From positions 62,001-126,000 of the forward strand of contig CALHRZ010000001.1 in the NCBI GenBank assembly GCA_938038445.1: 64,000 nucleotides of DNA. Reading direction: 5' to 3'. The DNA comes from an uncultured bacterium (GTDB taxonomy: Bacteria; Verrucomicrobiota; Kiritimatiellia; CAIKKV01). A program made the position numbers and the translations under genes. Below, piece by piece: positions 42,140 through 52,000 of this stretch; the stretch's first letter is position 1, and each line of letters begins with the position of its first letter. The notes under the pieces are model-generated. The model was not told where the DNA came from and did no database searches. It saw only the letters and a list, made by a program, of their open reading frames with translations.

Positions 42140-44832
42140 GGCCGCCAAACCGAAAGAATATCCGCCGCACCCAACGGAAGCTCCACCCGAATCGTCCCTC
42201 CCTCTGCCATCTCAAATGACAAGGAACCGAGCCGCGCGCTCTCTATGCGGGCCGGCCGATATCCCGCGTCGATTTCCACTTTCAACACCTCAAGCGGAGC
42301 CCCCCACCAGTTAAGCAAGGTCACCGCAATCCCCTTCTCCGAAACCAACATCGGCGTCTCCACAAACTCCCGGTCCACCCGCACGGGAGGAACCACCCCT
42401 GCCGCGCGCACCGGATCCACAATCATTGCCCGCAAAACGGGATCCCATCCCCCCGGCAGTCCATCGGGCGCAGTCCCTCTCTGCCGAGCCGCATAGGAAA
42501 GCCCCGGAAACCATGAAAACCTCACACAACTCCCCCGCTTCACCTTCCATCGAATCACCGCCGGTGAGCCATCATCAAACGCAGCCAAAACCTCCCCTCG
42601 CGGCGCCACCAGTTCGCTCCGAGGACCATGAGCCGTAAACCCCCCCCAGAGCCCACCCCCCGCCCCCGATTCCGGAAGCTGGCGAACATGGCTCACAACC
42701 AAGCGAGAGGGGGCTTTTTCGCTATATCCCAAGCCACGACTCAGGATCCGGCTGGGCTCATTGTAGCGGTCCAATTGGCCGGCGCCGCAGACCATCGCCA
42801 GGACACCGCCACGTTCCACCCAACGAACCAACGCCCGCTGCCCTTCCTCCGGAATGTTCGGCGCGGTCACATACAGCACCTTGAACCCCCGCAACCCCTC
42901 GTCCGTTAAATCATCCTCATCCACCACATCCGCCGGAATGTTCGCATGCTGAAGCGCTTGATAAAGATTGAAAAGTTCTGCCCAGTAATCCACGGTTTGC
43001 CGGTTAAGGTCCGTATTGGTGGCATCCTGAATGGATTTCGGGATCCGTTCCTCCGTCGCATCCCACATCTGCGCGCTCCGCGGCCATAGGAGTCCCACCG
43101 GCGAACGAAGCATCCGACCCGGCCAAAGAAGCCCTTCCGAACGCCCAAGTAGCCGATGCGCCTCGGCCATGGCAGGAATTACCCGGACATTTTCAGAATA
43201 ACAGTTGCCCGGAAAGTTGTACTCGGGGCCGAATACGAAATATTTCACCGCTTTGCCGCCGCACCCCGCCAATGTCAGGATCTTTTGAAGAATACCTTCT
43301 GCCCGGTCGCCCGCTGTCCGGGGAATTATATACCCGCCGAATGTCACCCCTCCCTGCCGGGCCCCTTCCCGCAACCGCGCGGCATACCACGACCACTGCG
43401 GCGCCTGCCGGTCGGAAAACCAGTCCTCGGTCCACAGCATCGTGCAACCCCGCAACCGGCCAAACTCCAGCCAATCGTGCCCCCCCATCGCCGCGTCCGG
43501 ATCGTTCCTGTCGGAATTGTTCGCCACCGGCCCCGGCACATAAAGCCGACCGGTAAAGAAGTTCCAATTGACGATCACCGGAAGATTCGGATAGAACGCA
43601 CGCTCCATTGCACGAGTGCAATCAGCAAAATGACGGGCCGAATCCCATGCGAAAAACCGCATGGTCCAGTAAAAAAGCCGCCGCGAAGCCAGATCCCGAA
43701 CCTCCCCCCGTCCCAACGGCTTCACCTCCTCCCACCGGCGCGCCCCCACCTCCCGCGGTGAAAGCCCTTGATCCCGCAGATAAAGCCGAAACCGTTCCAT
43801 TCCCGCGGGAGAATTGGTCAAGGCCCGAAACATCGCGGGATAGTACCAGCCGGGTTCGTCCGATATCGTAAACAACGCCATCTGTTCCGGCATAAAACCC
43901 GCCCCCTGGTATTGAATGGCGATGGATCGGGCAAACTGGTCCAACGCGTCCATCGCAATTCCCCCATAGTCAAACGCATATCCGGGCGGGTTGTATACCG
44001 CCCACGTGATCCGGGAGAGCCCCGTCCGCTCCAAGAGAGCCCGATTCCGTGGGTTCGGATCGAGAAGCAACGTATTGAAACCCCCTTTGACGAGGGTCAG
44101 AACGCCCTCTTCCAACCCGTCGAGGTCATCATCCCCGGGTATGAATCGGTCGGCAATCGGAAAAAGTTTCGGTCGCTCCTCCGGTGCCACAGCGGCCGAT
44201 TCGAACGTTTCCCAATACCGCCGCCGATTCCACTCCCCCATCGAGGCCGCACGGGGTCCGTCGTTTTCCCGCCACACCAACAGCCCAAGCCGCCGTCCGC
44301 CCAACCTCCCTGCCACCCGAAAGGATAGGTCCGGTTTTTCCTCAAACACGAGTTCCACTTCCACCTCGGCCGGAAAGGGAATTCGGTCCACATAGACCTG
44401 CAACACAAGCGGAAATCCCTTCATGTAAGAGTTCGGATAACTATGGGGTCCTACCGACGCAACCGCCTGCTCGCGCTCGAAGGACCGCCACGCGCTCCAC
44501 GCCGTTCCAGTGGAAATCGCGCCGACCCGCATCAGGGAAAAGGCGGCGGTTGCCTCCACGGCCATCTCTACCCCCCCGGTCGAGACAACCCGACCCCGCC
44601 ATTGGAAAAGCGGAATGTGATCAACCGGAATCGCAGCCCGTACTTCCTCAGGATCCCAACAACAAACCCCCGCAAAAAGACCCAACCCAATGCCGCGCTT
44701 CAGCGCGCGCCATAGATTCCATAACCAAAATCCCAACCGCGCGAAAAGTCCGGATCGTGACGGTTTTTCCCACGTCCGTCGCCCGCCCGCCACAGGGCGG
44801 ACCCGCATGTAATCACGATCCTGCAACCCCAT
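42136..44832 (-). CDS. Large GH-A-like (beta-galactosidase trimerisation type) protein
   Basis: ATG at 44832 with AGGAGG five bases upstream; the longer frame to 44958 lies inside the radical SAM gene. About 898 residues. The first 75 contain a basic region and a hydrophobic stretch (LFARLGFWLWNLWRALKRGI GLGLFAGV), a possible uncleaved anchor. The middle has barrel-type segments (EEGVLTLVKGGFNTLLLDPN, MALFTISDEPGWYYPAMFRA, LPVIVNWNFFTGRLYV, RGCTMLWTEDWFSDRQAPQW). A later Rossmann-like part (FKVLYVTAPNIPEEGQRALV RWVERGGVLAMV) resembles GH42 trimerisation domains. DEPGWYY may hold the acid/base. Specificity unknown. Confidence 0.65.
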   Translation of the reverse strand: MGLQDRDYMRVRPVAGGRRTWEKPSRSGLFARLGFWLWNLWRALKRGIGLGLFAGVCCWDPEEVRAAIPVDHIPLFQWRGRVVSTGGVEMAVEATAAFSLMRVGAISTGTAWSAWRSFEREQAVASVGPHSYPNSYMKGFPLVLQVYVDRIPFPAEVEVELVFEEKPDLSFRVAGRLGGRRLGLLVWRENDGPRAASMGEWNRRRYWETFESAAVAPEERPKLFPIADRFIPGDDDLDGLEEGVLTLVKGGFNTLLLDPNPRNRALLERTGLSRITWAVYNPPGYAFDYGGIAMDALDQFARSIAIQYQGAGFMPEQMALFTISDEPGWYYPAMFRALTNSPAGMERFRLYLRDQGLSPREVGARRWEEVKPLGRGEVRDLASRRLFYWTMRFFAWDSARHFADCTRAMERAFYPNLPVIVNWNFFTGRLYVPGPVANNSDRNDPDAAMGGHDWLEFGRLRGCTMLWTEDWFSDRQAPQWSWYAARLREGARQGGVTFGGYIIPRTAGDRAEGILQKILTLAGCGGKAVKYFVFGPEYNFPGNCYSENVRVIPAMAEAHRLLGRSEGLLWPGRMLRSPVGLLWPRSAQMWDATEERIPKSIQDATNTDLNRQTVDYWAELFNLYQALQHANIPADVVDEDDLTDEGLRGFKVLYVTAPNIPEEGQRALVRWVERGGVLAMVCGAGQLDRYNEPSRILSRGLGYSEKAPSRLVVSHVRQLPESGAGGGLWGGFTAHGPRSELVAPRGEVLAAFDDGSPAVIRWKVKRGSCVRFSWFPGLSYAARQRGTAPDGLPGGWDPVLRAMIVDPVRAAGVVPPVRVDREFVETPMLVSEKGIAVTLLNWWGAPLEVLKVEIDAGYRPARIESARLGSLSFEMAEGGTIRVELPLGAADILSVWRP

Positions 44833-45787
44833 GAGTTCCTCCTGATCGAATACCCAAAACGGCACGCAGGTTGCCTTCGAACGGCCTTTCCTTTTCGAAA
44901 TCGGGGAAAAACGCTTCATCGCCCGGCTCGGGTTGTATGAAGGCCCGATCGAAACCAAGCCGTTCGGCTTCGTCGCATACTCGCCGATATTCTTCTAAAC
45001 TCAACCGTCGGGCCAGCATGCCTCGCGTGCGGCATGCCGCAACCGGCCGAAACTGGCTCATGAGGGAAAGAGGAAGCTCCGACCCAAACTCCCGGTGAAG
45101 CAACCGCAGCACTTCGATGCTGTTGCCAATATGCCCCGGTAAAACCAAATGACGCACCAAAACCCCCCGTCGCGCCGTCTCGCCTCCCGTTTCATCAAAA
45201 GGTTCAAGAAAGCCCTTCGCCTCGACCATTGCGCGCAAGGATGACAAGGCGAATTCCGGATAGCGTCCATCGCCCATCACGCAATGGGCCAACGTGGAAT
45301 CCGCAAACTTGAAATCGGGAAGAAAAATGTCCACCGCTTCCGCATACTCTGAAATCCGATCCGCCCGATGATAACCGGAGGAATTCCATAGCAGCGGAAT
45401 CGAATGCCCCCGCCGCCGTAACTCCCACGCCAGATCCCGAATGTGGGGCCAAAAATGATCGGGCGTCACAAAATTGAGGTTGTGCACCCCTTGACCGATC
45501 AGTCGTTCCGCCGCCGCCACAAGCTCTTCCATGTCCAGCTCTGTGCCGATTCCACCTTGGGATATCTGATAATTCTGGCAGAAAAAACAACGGCTGGAAC
45601 AGCCGGAAAAAAAGATCGTTCCCGAACCCCGCCGGCCGGTAAACGGCGGTTCCTCTCCAAAATGGGCTTCCGCGGACGCGATCCGACAAACGGCAGTCTC
45701 TCCGCAAAATCCCCGCCGGCCGGCTAGACGGTTTACCCCGCATTCGCGGGGACAGAGTCGGCAGGATGCATATTCAGAACGATTCAT
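44813..45787 (-). CDS. Radical SAM protein, PflA-like (COG1313 type)
   Basis: 324 residues. The radical SAM cluster motif is CSSRCFFCQN (C-x3-C-x2-C) near residue 63, preceded by a Cys-rich N-terminus (CRLCPRECGVNRLAGRRGFC G). Further landmarks: NFVTPDHFWPHI, LLWNSSGYHR, DIFLPDFKFAD and RHLVLPGHIGNS. This group is annotated as pyruvate-formate-lyase-activating-like, with true substrates mostly unknown. It starts 2 bp after the permease stop and overlaps the following GH-A-like gene by 20 bp. Confidence 0.85.
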   Translation of the reverse strand: MNRSEYASCRLCPRECGVNRLAGRRGFCGETAVCRIASAEAHFGEEPPFTGRRGSGTIFFSGCSSRCFFCQNYQISQGGIGTELDMEELVAAAERLIGQGVHNLNFVTPDHFWPHIRDLAWELRRRGHSIPLLWNSSGYHRADRISEYAEAVDIFLPDFKFADSTLAHCVMGDGRYPEFALSSLRAMVEAKGFLEPFDETGGETARRGVLVRHLVLPGHIGNSIEVLRLLHREFGSELPLSLMSQFRPVAACRTRGMLARRLSLEEYRRVCDEAERLGFDRAFIQPEPGDEAFFPDFEKERPFEGNLRAVLGIRSGGTHGVAGS

Positions 45788-45788
45788 C

Positions 45789-47243
45789 TCACGTCCGAGC
45801 CCGAACCCCGAGGAAATAAAGAAGGATCACAGCCGCCACGAAATAGAGCACGGGACTCAGCTGCCGCGCCTTTCCTCCCAACGCCTTAACAAAAGCCGCC
45901 GCCATTAAGCCAAGGGCCAACCCGTCGGCAATCGAATAGGTCAGGGGAATGCCCAAAATCATCAGAAAAGCAGGAATCGCTTCGGTCGGGTCGTCCCACT
46001 CCACCTTCGCTGCATTCCGCATCATCATAGCCCCAACCAACACCAACGCCGGTGCCGTCACCGGAGCATAACTGCCCGCCATCCGCACAAGAGGCAATGT
46101 AAAAAGCGCTAAAAGGAACAACAGCCCCGTTACAAGGTTGGCAATGCCCGTCCGCGCCCCCTGTGCAACTCCGGCAGCGCTTTCAATGAAACTCGTGACG
46201 GTACTCGTCCCCATCGCCGCACCCACTACCGTCGCAGCCGCATCCACCGCTAACACCCGATCGGCCCGCGGAATCCGGTTGTTCCGCACAAAACCCGCTT
46301 GCTCGCAAACCCCCACCAGCGTTCCCAGGGTGTCAAAGACATCCATAAAAAGAAACAATAAAATAAACGGCAGCATCGGAATCTGGATCGCCGTCCAAAG
46401 GTCGGCTTTCAGCCAAGTGGGCGCAAGGGAAGGGGGAGCGGAAAGCAGAGTTCGGGCCGGTTGAAACTTCTGGAATAGCGCGGTGTCTTTCCATTGGACC
46501 CGTTCGAGGAAAGAGGAGGGAAGAAATCCAAGCCCCATGCGCCACACCCACGCCACAATCATCGCCAGCAAAATGCCCCACAGAAGAGCACCCCGTACGC
46601 CCCGCGCCCACATTGCAGCGCTGGCGATCAGTCCAACAAAAAACACCCCCATCTCCGGCGTCAGAAAATGCGGGTTGAGCCGGACCGCAGTTCCGGGATC
46701 CTGCACGATCAAACCCGCGTTCTGAAGCCCAATGAAGGCAATAAAAAGACCAATTCCGGCGGCAATCGCGTTCTTAAGACTCGGACTGATTGCATGAAGA
46801 ATCCGCTCCCGTACCCCGGTCAGCGAAAGGACCACGAACAACACGCCTGCAATCAAAATCACTCCCAGCGCCGTCTGCCAAGGTTTCGCCACACCCGCTT
46901 GAACAGGCGGAAGAAGCGCGGCCGCCGGCAAAAGGGAAAAAACGAAAACGAAATTCTCCCCCATTCCAGGCGCCAGCGCAATCGGATAACGGGCATAAAG
47001 CCCCATCAGAATCGTTGCCAAAGCGGCCGAAAGACAGGTGGCGGCCATGACCGCCCCGAAATCAAGCCCCGTCGCAAAACCAAACATCGCCCCGGAAAGA
47101 ACGGCGGGCTGGACAAAGACGATATAGGCCATGGTCAGAAAGGTCGTGACACCGCCCACAATCTCCCCTCGCCAGGTTGCACCCGTTCCGGAAAAATCAA
47201 AATATCGCTCAACCGCTGCTTTCCACGCTCCACCGATTGGCAT
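45789..47243 (-). CDS. NCS2-type purine permease (AzgA/PbuG-like)
   Basis: 484 residues with about 12-14 membrane segments. Family landmarks: TWRGEIVGGVTTFLTMAYIV at the N-terminus, LAPGMGENFVFVFS (the GMG.N motif), AISPSLKNAIAAGIGLFIAF, DVFDTLGTLVGVCEQAGF, and VVGAAMGTSTVTSFIESAAGVAQGARTG. These match guanine/hypoxanthine permeases of the AzgA type, which import purine with protons. Upstream of the radical SAM gene by 1-2 bp, so co-transcribed. Confidence 0.92.
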   Translation of the reverse strand: MPIGGAWKAAVERYFDFSGTGATWRGEIVGGVTTFLTMAYIVFVQPAVLSGAMFGFATGLDFGAVMAATCLSAALATILMGLYARYPIALAPGMGENFVFVFSLLPAAALLPPVQAGVAKPWQTALGVILIAGVLFVVLSLTGVRERILHAISPSLKNAIAAGIGLFIAFIGLQNAGLIVQDPGTAVRLNPHFLTPEMGVFFVGLIASAAMWARGVRGALLWGILLAMIVAWVWRMGLGFLPSSFLERVQWKDTALFQKFQPARTLLSAPPSLAPTWLKADLWTAIQIPMLPFILLFLFMDVFDTLGTLVGVCEQAGFVRNNRIPRADRVLAVDAAATVVGAAMGTSTVTSFIESAAGVAQGARTGIANLVTGLLFLLALFTLPLVRMAGSYAPVTAPALVLVGAMMMRNAAKVEWDDPTEAIPAFLMILGIPLTYSIADGLALGLMAAAFVKALGGKARQLSPVLYFVAAVILLYFLGVRART

Positions 47244-47257
47244 TGCCCCCCCTTCTC

Positions 47258-48226
47258 CTAACGCCCCTGCGGAGGCGGGCGATTCAGCGGCACCAAAGTT
47301 TCGGCCGTTTCAACCACCCCCCTCAGAATAAAACGCCCATACTGAAACCCGGAAAGAGAAAGCGTATACCAGGAATAGGGAATCTCCGCCTCGAAAGGTT
47401 TCTGTTGGAATTCACCTAATGTCCGGGTCTCTTCCCAAATAGACTCCCGCATATAGGGGGTAATCTTGAGCGTAACCCGCCCGTCCGACGGCGCCCGAAT
47501 CACCGAAACTCCATGACGATATCCCGAAAACTGGCACACAAGCCTCCCTTTTTCGGAATCGCGTGTCTCGAAAAGCTGATGTCGCCCCTGCACGGTCGCC
47601 GCCAGAAGTCCCAATGCCGAAACGGGAACCTTTTCCCATGTGTCATAGAGACGCAATTCCGTTTGGTGCGCAAGCGCCAAAGGATAGTTCCCCTCGCGCG
47701 CGCCCACCACGTCCTTTCCCCAAGCATATTCCATATTAACACGGTAGCCGATCACATGCCACGTCGCCGCCCCCCACGTTCGCGTAACGGTTTTCCCCGT
47801 CACATAATCGAACACCTGCTGAGATCCCGCCCCTCGACTCTGACGCGAGGTGGAAAGAATGTACCGGACGATGAGTTTCTCCTCTTCAAAAGCGTCGCGA
47901 TTTTCGATCTCTCCAAAGATCCAGCTGTTGGGATGGGTTTCCGAGGGGCGCGGCTTGAATTCCTGCGGCCGTCCAAACCGGCTGTCATTCGGAATCCACG
48001 CAAAAACGCGACTGTACCCGTTCGTAGAATCTCCCTCGACCAACAGATACGCCACTTTGCCGGTCCAAGTGTCCAACGGTAACATCCCATAACGGACCGT
48101 CGCCCCCGGCGTCACGCTGACCGACGGAAAGGCATCCGGCTTTCGAACCGGAATGGAAGGGTTGGCTTGAAGGGTCTCCCCCATGGCCCAAAGAGCCATC
48201 CCGATTACAAGGCTGTTTTTCATCAT
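47258..48226 (-). CDS. Secreted protein of unknown function
   Basis: AAAGGA lies five bases upstream of the ATG at 48226. Residues 1-22 (MMKNSLVIGMALWAMGETLQ A) are a signal peptide. The 300-residue mature part is beta-rich with many aromatic residues (YLLVEGDSTNGYSRVFAWIP, TWHVIGYRVNMEYAWGKDVV, YRHGVSVIRAPSDGRVTLKI). It resembles no family I know. The following OMP gene lies 15 bp upstream in transcription, so the two form an envelope pair. Confidence 0.6.
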   Translation of the reverse strand: MMKNSLVIGMALWAMGETLQANPSIPVRKPDAFPSVSVTPGATVRYGMLPLDTWTGKVAYLLVEGDSTNGYSRVFAWIPNDSRFGRPQEFKPRPSETHPNSWIFGEIENRDAFEEEKLIVRYILSTSRQSRGAGSQQVFDYVTGKTVTRTWGAATWHVIGYRVNMEYAWGKDVVGAREGNYPLALAHQTELRLYDTWEKVPVSALGLLAATVQGRHQLFETRDSEKGRLVCQFSGYRHGVSVIRAPSDGRVTLKITPYMRESIWEETRTLGEFQQKPFEAEIPYSWYTLSLSGFQYGRFILRGVVETAETLVPLNRPPPQGR

Positions 48227-48241
48227 GGGATTCCTTTTCGT

Positions 48242-48940
48242 TTAAAACCTGAAAGCCAACCCCAAGGACAAAACCGGATAGTAACGAAGCCAGTCGGCGT
48301 AGTTTCGATTAAAATCGTCAAGTTCTTCCTGGAGCCGCCGCCGCAAAAGGGGGGAGCCCGATAACACGCCGTCTTGGGATTCCAAAAATAACTCGGGTTC
48401 CGGAGAGATCATAACCCCTAAATCAAAAAAGGCGGCCCAGCGCCCCCGATGCGCAGCCGCCAAATTACCAAAACCAATTCCCACATACCCCCCCCACCCG
48501 TCATAGTCCGCTCCGGCCCGCAACCTCCCGACCTGCTCGGGCGTAAACGTCTCGCCGCCCAATGTGACGTTCTTCGTCGGCTGAGCCGTTCCCTCCACTG
48601 CCGTACCGTGCCAGGCCGCCCCACCCACCAACTTGAACGGCCCCCCACCCACATGCCAGTCGGCCAATATCAGTCCACTGCGAAGCTGAAACCGGGTGTC
48701 ATAGTCTACATCCCCTTGGGTTGTGCCCATGTTGAAGGTGCCCCCATTGAACGCCCCCCGCAGATTCAGCCGATCGCGAATGACTTGAAACGCCATCTCG
48801 CCACCAACACCCATTGTGCCAAGCCGGACTCCTAAACCTATGCCCAGCCCTCTGTCCGACTCCCTGCTTTCGGCAACCCCTGTTCCGAGCCCAGCCACCC
48901 CCACTGCCGCCGCCAAGCAATACGAGAAGAATACGTTCAC
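48242..48940 (-). CDS. Outer-membrane beta-barrel protein
   Basis: Starts at a GTG (48940) preceded by GGGAG, with no ATG alternative. Residues 1-23 are a signal peptide. Alternating hydrophobic strands with glycine turns (LGIGLGVRLGTMGVGGEMAF, YDTRFQLRSGLILADWHVGG, GGYVGIGFGNLAAAHRGRWA) end in LSLGLAFRF, whose terminal Phe is the Bam recognition residue. At 232 residues it would be an eight-stranded barrel of the OmpA/OmpW size class. Function unknown. Confidence 0.72.
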   Translation of the reverse strand: MNVFFSYCLAAAVGVAGLGTGVAESRESDRGLGIGLGVRLGTMGVGGEMAFQVIRDRLNLRGAFNGGTFNMGTTQGDVDYDTRFQLRSGLILADWHVGGGPFKLVGGAAWHGTAVEGTAQPTKNVTLGGETFTPEQVGRLRAGADYDGWGGYVGIGFGNLAAAHRGRWAAFFDLGVMISPEPELFLESQDGVLSGSPLLRRRLQEELDDFNRNYADWLRYYPVLSLGLAFRF

Positions 48941-48962
48941 GCCCTTCTCCCTTTCCTTTTTT

Positions 48963-48990
48963 ATTATAAACTCTTCCGCGTGAGAGTCAA
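48963..48990 (-). promoter_or_regulatory. Promoter of the outer-membrane protein operon
   Basis: Minus-strand TTGACT (48985-48990), 16-bp spacer and perfect TATAAT (48963-48968), 23 bp upstream of the GTG start at 48940. It lies in the 83-bp gap with the divergent kinase gene. Confidence 0.65.
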
Positions 48991-49023
48991 ATCCATCTCA
49001 TATGGCGAGTCCCCGCTCATACG

Positions 49024-52000
49024 ATGTCTCGCGCCTTGACTTTGCATCGATATTCGGAAATGATGAGTTCCATCAAACCTTTTTCTATGCAAACTCCTTC
49101 CTTTCCAGGCTTTGAATTGATCGCCCAGCTCGGCCAGGGAGGAATGGCCACCGTTTGGAAAGCCCGCCAACTGTCTCTTGATCGCTTGGTCGCCATCAAA
49201 ATTCTCTCTCCCAGCCTCTCCCAAGATCCCGCCGACGTGGAACGGTTTCAGGCCGAATGCAAATCGGCCGCCCATCTGAAACACCCCGGCATCGTTCAGG
49301 TCTATGATGCGTTCGTCCATAACGGCCACTACTGCCTCGTGATGGAATATGTGGCCGGAGAAAGCGTAGGCCAGCGAATCCGCCGAAAAAAGCGCCTCAC
49401 AGAGGACGAGTGCCTCTTTATCCTCGATCATGTCGCCCGTGCTCTCGATTATGCCTGGAAAACCGCCCGTCTCATCCATTGCGATATCAAACCCGATAAT
49501 ATCCTCATCGATACAGACGGCTCCGTCAAAGTCGCCGATCTCGGCCTCGCCACCACACTGGGCGCCATGAGCCGCATGGCTTGCACCGATGAAGTGCTCG
49601 GTACCCCCCATTTCATGTCCCCCGAACAAATCCGTGGCGGGCAACCCCTTGACTGCCGTTCCGATATCTATTCCATGGGTGCCACACTCTACCAAATGGC
49701 AACCGGTCGTCTCCTGTTCGAAGGACTTCCCGATGACCAGGTCCTCGAAAAACAACTGAACGGCCTCGTGCCGGATGTTCTCGACGTCACGTCCGGCATA
49801 TCGCTCCGCTTTTCCTGGATGGTTGAAAAGATGCTGGCGAAAGATCCCGCTCACCGGCACCCCAACTGGGAGGCGGTCGTCGCCGATACCGAGCGGTTAA
49901 TGCAAAAATTGGCTCCCCAGCCCCCTTTCCCTCCCGTCGGGAGCTCGACAATGGCAAGAAGCCGACGTCGCCAAAAGCTACCGGCTCGCCCCTCTTCCAC
50001 TGCATCCAATGGTTATCCCCCGGCCAAAACTCATGGCGGAGATGCCATCATCCGGATCGTGGTGCTGCTGCTCATTGCCGCCGCCCTGATGGCCATCGGC
50101 TTTCTCGCCTACCGGGAACTGACCGAACCTTCCCAACCGCTCGCTCCCCCCCGGCCCGACTCGGCCACAAAAGCCCAACCCCCGCCGCCAGCCCCTTCTC
50201 CTGTGACGGAAGAAAACCGCCAAATCAAAGAAAAACAAGCCGGCGAGATGTTCGAGTTCGCGCTCCGATGGGCGCGGGAAAATCCCGACCGCTTCGATGA
50301 GGCAATCGTCCGTTTTCAAAAAGTCGCGGAAGAAACCAAAGGTACTCCCTACTCCCTAATGGCGATGGAAGAAATCAACCGCCTTCGCCAAGAACGAAAT
50401 GCCCAAATCCAGCGCATTCTGGCCGCACTGCGTCTGGAGGCCGAGGAACTGGCCGGTCAGGGACTTCTTTCCGAAGCCGCTCAGATTTTTGAGAATTATA
50501 CCAACCGCCTCGCGACAGAAACCCGCCAAGCACGACACGCGGAAGCCGCTCGCTACCGCGAGATGGCCGCCCGGGAACGTGCCCGCCTCGAACGGGAACT
50601 CCGCCAGGCCCGTCAAATTCTTGACCTCGCCTTCCAGGAAGCCGCTCATGCCCTCGTCCGAAACCGTCCGGCCCAAGCCCTGGAGCGCCTTCTCGATGCG
50701 GAACGCGCCCCCGAATCGGCTCCCCTGCGAAAACGCCTCCAAGAGCCCTGTTCCTGGATCCGTACTGCCGCCTTTCCCGATCTTCGTATCGCAGAATCGT
50801 TCGCCGCCCAAGCCGGTCAAGAAGTCACTCTACAACTCGTTTCCGGTCCGCGCACGGTCACAATACAAGAAGTCCGAGAAGGCGTTCTCCTCGCGCTTCA
50901 GAAAATCACCACCCTCGATGGCGCTGCCTCCGCCTCCGTCCAGATTCGGATTCCACTTTCCGAACTTGCGCCCGCGGAACGACTCCAGCGTATGGGCCCC
51001 GAGACCGACCCCGCCGCAGCTCTTTTCCGAGGCGCCCTGGCGGCAGAATCTCGCGACTGGCCCCGCGCCCGCACACTCTTCCAAAACGTTCCGAATGAAT
51101 TGGGAGCCGCTCTCCTCTCCGCCCTCAACCGTCTGCAAGAGTCCTCGGAAGGGGCGCCCCCACCTGCCGTTCAAGACAGTTCATCCCAAACCCCCAAACC
51201 GTTCGCCCCTCGTGATTTTGTCCCCGCCGAACGATTCAAGATCCTTGTGCTGGAGGCTAATCCCGCACTCTCCCAGGAGGATGTCCAGATCGAATCCGAC
51301 GCGGAAGGCCGCGTCCTCAAAGCGAAGATCGCTTCACCAGCACTCAAAAATCTGGACCCTCTTACCCGCGTCTCAAACACCCTGACCGAGCTCCTCATCC
51401 CACAATGCCAGGCCTCCCAATGGACGCCCATCGCCAGCCTCACGCTTCTCGAACGCCTTGATCTCTCGGGAAGTGCCATTTCGGATCTTGCCCCCCTCCG
51501 CGCCCTTTCCCGTCTCAGCCTCCTCAATCTGAACAATACCCGCGTTCGGGACCTCTCCCCACTCCGAACGCTTCCCCTCCGCGAACTGGAATTGGCGGAG
51601 ACCAAAGCGTTTGCCTTCGATCCCCTGCGCTCGCTCCGCTTGAACCGACTCAACCTTTCGAATACCTCCTTCAACGATCTGTCCCTACTGCGCGAAATGC
51701 CCCTTCAGGATCTGGATCTCTCCGGCTGTAAGGTTTTCGATTTTACACCGCTCCGCCGCTTCCAACTTTTAAGCCTCTCCGTCGCGGATACCGGTTTTCG
51801 GGACCCCGCATGCCTCACCGAGATGTCCCTCCAGCATCTGAACCTCGCCAATAGCAAAATCAGCGACCTCTCGGCCATGCGGCGTTTGCCCCTCTTGAGC
51901 TTGGACATTTCAAGAACCACCATTCGCGATTTGACCCCCCTGCGCGAGGTCTCTACCCTGCGGCGCCTTCGCTTCGATCAATGCCGAATCAAAGACCTCT

